NCBI GenBank assembly: GCA_039566865.1
Contig: CM076957.1
Span: 12,037,896 to 12,101,895 of the forward strand
Origin: Aurelia coerulea
Taxonomy: Eukaryota; Cnidaria; Scyphozoa; Semaeostomeae; Ulmaridae
DNA: 64,000 bases
Direction: 5' to 3'
The notes under the pieces: model-generated
What the model was told of the DNA's origin: nothing
Database searches by the model: none
Seen by the model: the letters and a program-made list of their open reading frames with translations, nothing else
Translations under genes and position numbers: made by a program
Shown: one piece after another, positions 51,459-62,950 of the stretch
How positions within the stretch are numbered: position 1 is the stretch's first letter
Layout of the letters: the number at the start of each line of letters is the position of its first letter

Positions 51459-54400
51459 TTAACAAACATCGATTAATTAAATGTTAATTTTCTCAAAGAA
51501 AACAAAATACAAACACAAAAATGTGGATTAACTTACTTTAGTAGCCAAAATATATATTATAAAGAATATTGCACTCTTCGTCCTTTAAAACTTTGGTTCT
51601 GCCAGTAACTTCTTTATAGCACTTTATTAGTGCTACAGCAACGATTTTGTGAAACATTACTATATACATTAGTTTTTTCTTTCGTTTCATTTTAGCTTTA
51701 CTGCATAAACAAACATCGATTAATTAAATGTTTATTTTCTCAAAGAAAGCAAAATATAACAACAAAAAGTGTGGATTAACGTACTTTAGTAGCTACAATA
51801 TATATTATAAAGAGTATTGCACTCTTCGTCCTTTAAAACCTTGGTTCTGCCCGTAAATTTCTTTTATAGCACTATATTAGTGCTCTAGCAGCTATTTTTG
51901 GAAACATTACTATAGACATTGGTTTTTTTTTAGTCTCATTTTAGCTTTACTGCATGAATAAACATCGATTAATTAAATGTTCATTTCCTCAAAGAAAACA
52001 AAATATAACAACAAAAAGTGTGGATTAACGTACTTTAGTAGCTACAATATATATTATAAAGAGTATTGCACTTTTCGTCCTTTAAAACTTTAGTTCTGCC
52101 AGTAATTTCTTTTAGAGCACTATTTTAGTGCTGTAGCAGCCAATTTTTGAAACATTACTATAAACATTAGTTTTTTCTTTCGTTTCAATTTAAATTTACT
52201 GCATAAACAAACATCGATTAATTAAATGTTTATTTTCTCAAAGAAAACAAAATATAACAACAAAAAGTTTATACTAAAGTACTTTAGTAGCTACAATATA
52301 TATTATAAAGAGTATTGCACTCTTCGTTCTTTAAAACTTTAGTTCTGCCAGTAATTTCTTTTAGAGCACTATATTAGTGCTGCAGCAACGATTTTGTGAA
52401 ACATTACTATATACATTAGTTTTTTCTTTCGTTTCATTTTAGCTTTACTGCATAAACAAACATCGATTAATTAAATGTTAATTTTCTCAAAGAAAGCAAA
52501 ATACAAACACAAAAAGTGTGGATTAACTTACTTTAGTAGCCAAAATATATATTATAAAGAATATTGCACTCATGGTCCTTTAAAACTTTAGTTCTGCCAG
52601 TAGCTTCTTTATGGCACTATATTAGTGCTGCAGCAACGATTATTTGAAACATTACTATATACATTAGTTATTTCTTTAGTTTCATTTTAAATTTACTGCA
52701 TAAACAAACATCGATTAATTAAATGTTTATTTTCTCAAAGAAAACAAAATATAACAACAAAAAGTGTGGATTAACGTACTTTAGTAGCTACAATATATAT
52801 TATAAAGAATATTGCACTCTTCGTCCTTTAAAACTTTGGTTCTGCCAGTAATTTCTTTTATAGCACTATATTACTGCTGTAGCAGCCATTCTTGGAAACA
52901 TTACTATAGACATTAGTTTTTTCTTTAGTCTCATTTTAGCTTTACTGCATAAACAAACATCGATTAATTAAATGTTCATTTTCTCAAAGAAAAAAAAATA
53001 CAAACACAAAAAGTGTGGATTAACTTACTTTAGTAGCTAAATTATATATTATAAAGAACATTGCACTCTTCGTCCTTTAAAACTTTGGTTCTGCCAGTAA
53101 TTTCTTTTATAGCACTATATTACTGCTGTAGCAGCCATTCTTGGAAACATTACTATAGACATTAGTTTTTTCTCTAGTCTCATTTTAGCTTTACTGCATA
53201 AACAAACATCGATTAATTAAATGTTCATTTTCTCAAAGAAAAAAAAATACAAACACAAAAAGTGTGGATTAACTTACTTTAGTAGCCAAAATATATATTA
53301 TAAAGAATATTGCACTCATGGTCCTTTAAAACTTTAGTTCTGCCAGTAGCTTCTTTATAGCACTATATTAGTGCTGCAGCAACGATTATTTGAAACATTA
53401 CTATATACATTAGTTATTTCCTTAGTTTCATTTTAAATTTACTGCATAAACAAACATCGATTAATTAAATGTTTATTTTCTCAAAGAAAACAAAATATAA
53501 CAACAAAAAGTGTGGATTAACGTACTTTAGTAGCTACAATATATATTATAAAGAATATTGCACTCTTCGTCCTTTAAAACTTTGGTTCTGCCAGTAATTT
53601 CTTTTATAGCACTATATTAGTGCTGTAGCAGCCATTCTTGGAAACATTACTATAGACATTAGTTTTTTCTTTAGTCTCATTTTAGCTCTACTGCATAAAC
53701 AAACATCGATTAATTAAATGTTCATTTTCTCAAAGGAAAAAAAATACAAACACAAAAAGTGTGGATTAACTTACTTTAGTAGCTAAATTATATATTATAA
53801 AGAACATTGCACTCTTCGTCCTTTAAAACTTTGGTTCTGCCAGTAATTTTTTTATAGCACTATATTACTGCTGTGGCAACCTTTCTTGGAAACATTACTA
53901 TAGAGGTTAGTTTTTTCTTTAGTCTCATTTTAGCTTTACTGCATAAACAAACATCGATTAATTAAATGTTCATTTTCTCAAAGGAAAAAAAATACAAACA
54001 CAAAAAGTGTGGATTAACTTACTTTAGTAGCTAAATTATATATTATAAAGAACATTGCACTCTTCGTCCTTTAAAACTTTGGTTCTGCCAGTAATTTCTT
54101 TTAGAGCACTATGTTAGTGCTGTAGCAGCCATTCTTGGAAACATTACTATAGACATTAGTTTTTTCTTTAGTGTCATTTTAGCTTTACTGCATAAACAAA
54201 CATCGATTAATTAAATGTTCATTTTCTCAAAGAAAACATAATATAACAACAAAAAGTTAGGATTAACATACTTTAGTAGCCAAAAATATATATTATAAAG
54301 AATATTGGACTCATGGTCCTTTAAAACTTTAGTTCTGCCTGTAACTTCTTTATTACACTTTATTAGTGATGCAGCAACCAATTTTTTTAAACATTACTAT

Positions 54401-55191
54401 AAACATTAGTTTTTTCTTTCGTTTCATTTTAGCTTTACTGCATAAACAAACATCGATTAATTAAATGTTTATTTTCTCAAAGAAAATAAAATATAACAAC
54501 AAAAAGTGTGGATTAACGTACTTTAGTAGCTACAATAAATATTAGAAAGAGTATTGCACTCTTCGTCCTTATAAAACTTTGGTTCTGCCAGTAATCTTTT
54601 TTATAGCACTGTATTAGTGCTGTAGCAGCTATTCTTTAAAACATTACTATAGATATTAGTTTTTTCTTTAGTCTCATTTTAGCTTTACTGCATAAACAAA
54701 CATCGATTAATTAAATGTTCATTTTCTCAAAGAAAACAAATTACAAACACAAAAAGTGTGGATTAACTTACTTTAGTAGCCAAAATATATAGTATAAAGA
54801 ATATTGCACTCATGGCCTTTTAAAACTTTAGTTCTGCCAGTAACTTCTTTATAGCACTTTATTAGTGCTACAGCAACGATTTTGTGAAACATTACTATAT
54901 ACATTAGTTTTTTCTTTCGTTTCATTTTAGCTTTACTGCATAAACAAACATCGATTAATTAAATGTTTATTTTCTCAAAGAAAACAAAATATAACAACAA
55001 AAAGTGTGGATTAACGTACTTTAGTAGCTACAATATATATTATAAAGAGTATTGCACTCTTCGTCCTTTAAAACCTTGGTTCTGCCCGTAAATTTCTTTT
55101 ATAGCACTATATTAGTGCTCTAGCAGCCATTTTTTTGAAACATTACTATAGACATTAGTTTTTTCTTTAGTCTCATTTTAGGTTTACTGCA
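51459..55191 (+). repeat. 15-mer higher-order unit (3733 bp)
   Basis: This block opens with TTAACAAACATCG and an ATGTTAATT B monomer, as at 24847. Anchors recur 3733 bp later, such as TCTCTAGTCTC at 53171 and 56904 and the AAAGCAAAATATAAC A monomer with GTGCTCTAGC and ACATTGGTTTT. It contains extra AGCTAAATTATAT monomers near 53.7-54.1 kb, one with CTGTGGCAACCTTTC and ATAGAGGTTAG, which look private. Confidence 0.75.
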
Positions 55192-58100
55192 TTAACAAAC
55201 ATCGATTAATTAAATGTTAATTTTCTCAAAGAAAACAAAATACAAACACAAAAATGTGGATTAACTTACTTTAGTAGCCAAAATATATATTATAAAGAAT
55301 ATTGCACTCTTCGTCCTTTAAAACTTTAGTTCTGCCAGTAACTTCTTTATAGCACTTTATTAGTGCTACAGCAACGATTTTGTGAAACATTACTATATAC
55401 ATTAGTTTTTTCTTTCGTTTCATTTTAGCTTTACTGCATAAACAAACATCGATTAATTAAATGTTTATTTTCTCAAAGAAAGCAAAATATAACAACAAAA
55501 AGTGTGGATTAACGTACTTTAGTAGCTACAATATATATTATAAAGAGTATTGCACTCTTCGTCCTTTAAAACCTTGGTTCTGCCCGTAAATTTCTTTTAT
55601 AGCACTATATTAGTGCTCTAGCAGCTATTTTTGGAAACATTACTATAGACATTGGTTTTTTTTTAGTCTCATTTTAGCTTTACTGCATGAATAAACATCG
55701 ATTAATTAAATGTTCATTTCCTCAAAGAAAACAAAATATAACAACAAAAAGTGTGGATTAACGTACTTTAGTAGCTACAATATATATTATAAAGAGTATT
55801 GCACTTTTCGTCCTTTAAAACTTTAGTTCTGCCAGTAATTTCTTTTAGAGCACTATTTTAGTGCTGTAGCAGCCAATTTTTGAAACATTACTATAAACAT
55901 TAGTTTTTTCTTTCGTTTCAATTTAAATTTACTGCATAAACAAACATCGATTAATTAAATGTTTATTTTCTCAAAGAAAACAAAATATAACAACAAAAAG
56001 TGTATACTAAAGTACTTTAGTAGCTACAATATATATTATAAAGAGTATTGCACTCTTCGTTCTTTAAAACTTTAGTTCTGCCAGTAATTTCTTTTAGAGC
56101 ACTATATTAGTGCTACAGCAACGATTTTGTGAAACATTACTATATACATTAGTTTTTTCTTTCGTTTCATTTTAGCTTTACTGCATAAACAAACATCGAT
56201 TAATTAAATGTTAATTTTCTCAAAGAAAGCAAAATACAAACACAAAAAGTGTGGATTAACTTACTTTAGTAGCCAAAATATATATTATAAAGAATATTGC
56301 ACTCATGGTCCTTTAAAACTTTAGTTCTGCCAGTAGCTTCTTTATGGCACTATATTAGTGCTGCAGCAACGATTATTTGAAACATTACTATATACATTAG
56401 TTATTTCTTTAGTTTCATTTTAAATTTACTGCATAAACAAACATCGATTAATTAAATGTTTATTTTCTCAAAGAAAACAAAATATAACAACAAAAAGTGT
56501 GGATTAACGTACTTTAGTAGCTACAATATATATTATAAAGAATATTGCACTCTTCGTCCTTTAAAACTTTGGTTCTGCCAGTAATTTCTTTTATAGCACT
56601 ATATTACTGCTGTAGCAGCCATTCTTGGAAACATTACTATAGACATTAGTTTTTTCTTTAGTCTCATTTTAGCTTTACTGCATAAACAAACATCGATTAA
56701 TTAAATGTTCATTTTCTCAAAGGAAAAAAAATACAAACACAAAAAGTGTGGATTAACTTACTTTAGTAGCTAAATTATATATTATAAAGAACATTGCACT
56801 CTTCGTCCTTTAAAACTTTGGTTCTGCCAGTAATTTCTTTTATAGCACTATATTACTGCTGTAGCAGCCATTCTTGGAAACATTACTATAGACATTAGTT
56901 TTTTCTCTAGTCTCATTTTAGCTTTACTGCATAAACAAACATCGATTAATTAAATGTTCATTTTCTCAAAGAAAAAAAAATACAAACACAAAAAGTGTGG
57001 ATTAACTTACTTTAGTAGCCAAAATATATATTATAAAGAATATTGCACTCATGGTCCTTTAAAACTTTAGTTCTGCCAGTAGCTTCTTTATAGCACTATA
57101 TTAGTGCTGCAGCAACGATTATTTGAAACATTACTATATACATTAGTTATTTCTTTAGTTTCATTTTAAATTTACTGCATAAACAAACATCGATTAATTA
57201 AATGTTTATTTTCTCAAAGAAAACAAAATATAACAACAAAAAGTGTGGATTAACGTACTTTAGTAGCTACAATATATATTATAAAGAATATTGCACTCTT
57301 CGTCCTTTAAAACTTTGGTTCTGCCAGTAATTTCTTTTAGAGCACTATGTTAGTGCTGTAGCAGCCATTCTTGGAAACATTACTATAGACATTAGTTTTT
57401 TCTTTAGTGTCATTTTAGCTTTACTGCATAAACAAACATCGATTAATTAAATGTTCATTTTCTCAAAGAAAACATAATATAACAACAAAAAGTTAGGATT
57501 AACATACTTTAGTAGCCAAAAATATATATTATAAAGAATATTGGACTCATGGTCCTTTAAAACTTTAGTTCTGCCTGTAACTTCTTTATTACACTTTATT
57601 AGTGATGCAGCAACCAATTTTTTTAAACATTACTATAAACATTAGTTTTTTCTTTCGTTTCATTTTAGCTTTACTGCATAAACAAACATCGATTAATTAA
57701 ATGTTTATTTTCTCAAAGAAAATAAAATATAACAACAAAAAGTGTTGATTAACGTACTTTAGTAGCTACAATAAATATTAGAAAGAGTATTGCACTCTTC
57801 GTCCTTATAAAACTTTGGTTCTGCCAGTAATCTTTTTTATAGCACTGTATTAGTGCTGTAGCAGCTATTCTTTAAAACATTACTATAGATATTAGTTTTT
57901 TCTTTAGTCTCATTTTAGCTTTACTGCATAAACAAACATCGATTAATTAAATGTTCATTTTCTCAAAGAAAACAAATTACAAACACAAAAAGTGTGGATT
58001 AACTTACTTTAGTAGCCAAAATATATAGTATAAAGAATATTGCACTGGCCTTTTAAAACTTTAGTTCTGCCAGTAACTTCTTTATAGCACTTTATTAGTG

Positions 58101-58380
58101 CTACAGCAACGATTTTGTGAAACATTACTATATACATTAGTTTTTTCTTTCGTTTCATTTTAGCTTTACTGCATAAACAAACATCGATTAATTAAATGTT
58201 TATTTTCTCAAAGAAAACTAAATATAACAACAAAAAGTGTGGATTAACGTACTTTAGTAGCTACAATATATATTATAAAGAGTATTGCACTCTTCGTCCT
58301 TTAAAACCTTGGTTCTGCCCGTAAATTTCTTTTATAGCACTATATTAGTGCTCTAGCAGCCATTTTTTTGAAACATTACT
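55192..58380 (+). repeat. 13-mer copy of the 3.7-kb unit
   Basis: This copy follows the previous block at offset 3733 on the left and 3236 on the right (GTTAGG at 54256 and 57492). It is therefore 497 bp, one dimer, shorter. A private change is CACTGGCC near 58044, where the first copy has CACTCATGGCC. The match ends near GCAGCCATTTTTTTG at about 58380. Confidence 0.75.
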
Positions 58381-61300
58381 ATAGACATTAGTTTTTTTTT
58401 AGTCTCATTTTAGCTTTACTGCATGAATAAACATCGATTAATTAAATGTTCATTTCCTCAAAGAAAACAAAATATAACAACAAAAAGTGTGGATTAACGT
58501 ACTTTAGTAGCTACAATATATATTATAAAGAGTATTGCACTTTTCGTCCTTTAAAACTTTAGTTCTGCCAGTAATTTCTTTTAGAGCACTATTTTAGTGC
58601 TGTAGCAGCCAATTTTTGAAACATTACTATAAACATTAGTTTTTTCTTTCGTTTCAATTTAAATTTACTGCATAAACAAACATCGATTAATTAAATGTTT
58701 ATTTTCTCAAAGAAAACAAAATATAACAACAAAAAGTGTATACTAACGTACTTTAGTAGCTACAATATATATTATAAAGAGTATTGCACTCTTCGTTCTT
58801 TAAAACTTTAGTTCTGCCAGTAATTTCTTTTAGAGCACTATATTAGTGCTGCAGCAACCATTTTGTGAAACATTACTATATACATTAGTTTTTTCTTTCG
58901 TTTCATTTTAGCTTTACTGCATAAACAAACATCGATTAATTAAATGTTAATTTTCTCAAAGAAAGCAAAATACAAACACAAAAAGTGTGGATTAACTTAC
59001 TTTAGTAGCCAAAATATATATTATAAAGAATATTGCACTCATGGTCCTTTAAAACTTTAGTTCTGCCAGTAGCTTCTTTATAGCACTATATTAGTGCTGC
59101 AGCAACGATTATTTGAAACATTACTATATACATTAGTTATTTCTTTAGTTTCATCTTAAATTTACTGCATAAACAAACATCGATTAATTAAATGTTTATT
59201 TTCTCAAGAAAACAAAATATAACAACAAAAAGTGTATACTAACGTACTTTAGATGCTACAATATATATTATAAAGAGTATTGCACTCTTCGTTCTTTAAA
59301 ACTTTAGTTCTGCCATTAACTCCTTTATAGCACTTTATTAGTGCTACAGCAACGATTTTGTGAAACATTACTATATACATTAGTTTTTTCTTTCGTTTCA
59401 TTTTAGCTTTACTGCATAAACAAACATCGATTAATTAAATGTTAATTTTCTCAAAGAAAACAAATAACAAACACAAAAAGTGTGGATTAACTTACTTTAG
59501 TACCTAAAATATATATTATAAAGAACATTGCACTCATGGTCCTTTAAAACTTTAGTTCTGCCAGTAGCTTCTTTATAGCACTATATTAGTGCTGCAGCAA
59601 CGATTATTTGAAACATTACTATATACATTAGTTATTTCTTTAGTTTCATTTTAGCTTTACTGCATAAACAAACATCGATTAATTGAATGTTTATTTTCTC
59701 AAAGAAAACAAAATACAAACAGAAAAAAGTGTGGATTAACTTACTTTAGTAGCCAAAACATATATTATAAAGAATATTGCAATCATGGTCATTTAAAACT
59801 TTAGTTCTGCCAGTAACTTCTTTATAGCACTTTATTAGTGCTGTAGCAGCTATTTTTGGAAACATTACTATAGACATTAGTTTTTTCTTTCGTTTCAATT
59901 TAGCTTTACTGCATAAACAAACATCGACTAATTAAATGTTTATTTTCTCAAAGAAAACAAAACATAACAACAAAAAGTGTGGATTAACGTACTTTAGTAG
60001 CTACAATATATATTATAAAGAGTATTGCACTATTCGTCCTTAAAAACTTTGGTTCTGCCAGTAATTTCTTTTATAGCACTATATTAATGCTGTAGCAGCC
60101 ATTCTTGGAAACATTACTATAGACATTAGTTTTTTCTTTAGTCTCATTTTAGCTTTACTGCATAAACAAACATCGATTAATTAAATGTTCATTTTCTCAA
60201 AGAAAACAAAATACAAACACAAAAAATGTGGATTAACTTACTTTAGTAGCCAAAATATATATTATAAAGAATATTGCACTCTTAGTCCTTTAAAACTTTA
60301 GTTCTGCCAGTAACTTCTTTATAGCACGTTATTAGTGCTGCAGCAACCAATTTTTGAAACATTACTATAAACATTAGTTTTTTCTTTCGTTTCATTTTAG
60401 CTTTACTGCATAAACAAACATCGATTTATTGTATGTTTATTTTCGCAAAGAAAACAAAATATAACAACAAAAAGTGTGGATTAATGTACTTCAGTAGCTA
60501 CAATATAAATTATAAAGAATATTGCACTCTTCGTCCTTTAAAACTTTGGTTCTGCCAGTAATTTCTTTTATAGCACTATAGCAGCTGTAGCAGCCATTCT
60601 TGGAAACATTACTATAGACATTAGTTTTTTCTTTAGTCTCATTTTAGCTTTACTGCATAAACAAACATCGATTAATTAAATGTTCATTTTCTCAAAGGAA
60701 AAAAAATACAAACACAAAAAGTGTGGATTAACTTACTTTAGTAGCTAAAATATATATTATAAAGAACATTGCACTCTTCGTCCTTTAAAACTTTAGTTCT
60801 GCCAGTAATTTCTTTTAGAGCACTATGTTAGTGCTGTAGCAGCCATTCTTGGAAACATTACTATAGACATTAGTTTTTTCTTTAGTCTCATTTTAGCTTT
60901 ACTGCATAAACAAACATCGATTAATTAAATGTTTATTTTCTCAAAGAAAATAAAATATAACAACAAAAAGTGTGGATTAACGTACTTTAGTAGCTACAAT
61001 AAATATTATAAAGAGTATTGCACTCTTCGTCCTAATAAAACTTTGGTTCTGCCAGTAATCTTTTTTATAGCACTATATTAGTGCTGTAGCAGCTATTCTT
61101 TGAAACATTACTATAGACATTAGTTTTTTCTTTAGTCTCATTTTAGCTTTACTGCATAAACAAACATCGATTAATTAAATGTTCATTTTCTCAAAGAAAA
61201 CAAATTACAAACACAAAAAGTGTGGATTAACTTACTTTAGTAGCCAAAATATATATTATAAAGAATATTGCACTCATGGCCTTTTAAAACTTTAGTTCTG

Positions 61301-62130
61301 CCAGTAACTTCTTTATAGTACTTTATTAGTGCTGCAGCAACGATCTTTTGAAACATTACTATATACATTAGTTATTTCTTTCGTTTCATTTTAGCTTTAC
61401 TGCATAAACAAACATCGATTAATTAAATGTTTATTTTCTCAAAGAAAACAAAATATAACAACAAAAAGTGTGGATTAACGTACTTTACTAGCTACAATAT
61501 ATATTATAAAGAGTATTGCACTCTTCGTCCTTTAAAACTTTAGTTCTGCCAGTAATTGCTTTTAGAGCACAATGTTAGTGCTGAAGCAGCCATTCTTGGA
61601 AACATTACTATAGACATTAGTTTTTTCTTTAGTGTCATTATAGCTTTACTGCATAAACAAACATCGATTAATTAAATGTTTATATTCTCAAAGAAAACAT
61701 AACATAACAACAAAAAATTAGGATTAACGTACTTTAGTAGCCGAAAATATATATTATAAAGAATATGGCAATCATGGTCCTTTAAAACTTTAGTGTTGCC
61801 AGTAACATCTTTATAGCACTTTATTAGTGCTGGAGCAACCAACTTTTGAAACATTACTATAAACATTAGTTTTTTTCTTTTTTTCATTTTAGCTTTACTG
61901 CATTAACAAACATCGATTAATTAAATGTTTATTTTCTCAAAGAAAACAAAATATAACAACAAAAAGTGTGGATTAACGTACTTTAGTAGCTACAATAAAT
62001 ATTATAAAGAGTATAGCACTCTTCGTCCTTTAAAACTTTTGTTCTGCCAGTAATTTCTTTTATAGCACTATATTAGTGCTGTAGCAGCTATTCTTGGAAA
62101 CATTACTATAGACATTAGTTTTTTCTTTAT
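58381..62130 (+). repeat. Patchwork of family II and III monomers
   Basis: The part at about 59170-60885 matches 26090-27805 at offset 33080 (AGATGCTACA at 26171 and 59251; CAAATAACAA at 26381 and 59461). After a switch near 60890 the part to about 62130 matches 31080-32350 without the 63-bp duplication. Private changes include TCATTTAAAAC near 59790, CACTATAGCAGCTGTAGC near 60577 and AGTGTTGCCAGTAACATC near 61793. Confidence 0.65.
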
Positions 62131-62950
62131 TTACCTCATTAATAAACATCGATTAATTAAATGTTCATTTTCTCAAAGAATACAAAATACAAACACAAAA
62201 AGTGTGGATTAACTTACTTTAGTAGCCAAAATATATATTATAAAGAATATTGCACTGATGGTCCTTTAAAACTTTAGTTCTGCCAGTAACTTCTTTATAG
62301 CACTTATTTAGTGATGCAGCAACCAATGTTTGAAACATTACTATAAACATTAGTTTTTTTCTTTGGTTTCATTAAGCTTTACTGCATAAACAAACATCGA
62401 TTAATTGAATGTTTATTTTCTCAAAGAAAACAAAATATAACAAAAAAAAGTGTGGATTAACTTACTTTAGTAGCCAAAATATATATTATAAAGAATATTG
62501 CACTCATGGTCCTTTAAAACTGTAGTTCTGCCAGTAACTTCGTTATAGCACGTTATTAGTGCTGCAGCAACCAATTTTTGAAACATTACTATAAACATTA
62601 GTTTTTTCTTTCGTTTCATTTTAGCTTTACTGCATAAACAAACATCGATTAATTAAATGTTTATTTTCTCAAAGAAAACAAAATATAACAACAAAAAGTG
62701 TGGATTAACGTACTTTAGTAGCTACAATATATATTATAAAGAGTATTGCACTCTTCGAACTTTGGGTCTGCCAGTAATTTCTTTTATAGCACTATATTAG
62801 GGCTGTAGCAGCCATTCTTGGAAACATTGCTATAGACATTAGTTTTTTCTTTAGTCTCATTTTAGCTTTACTGCATAAACAAACATCGATTAATTAAATG
62901 TTCATTTTCTCAAAGAAAACAAAATACAAACACAAAACGTGTGGATTAAC
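62130..62950 (+). repeat. Island of family I sequence
   Basis: Markers otherwise seen only in the first 18 kb reappear here: AAAGAATACAAAATAC, TGATGGTCC, CTTTGGTTTCATT, AACTGTAGTTCTG, TTCGAACTTTGGG with its 8-bp deletion (62755), TTAGGGCTG and ACAAAACGTGTGG. The order matches 4716-5480. Before it lies family III sequence and after it a mixed monomer with CTTTACTACC. Confidence 0.75.
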
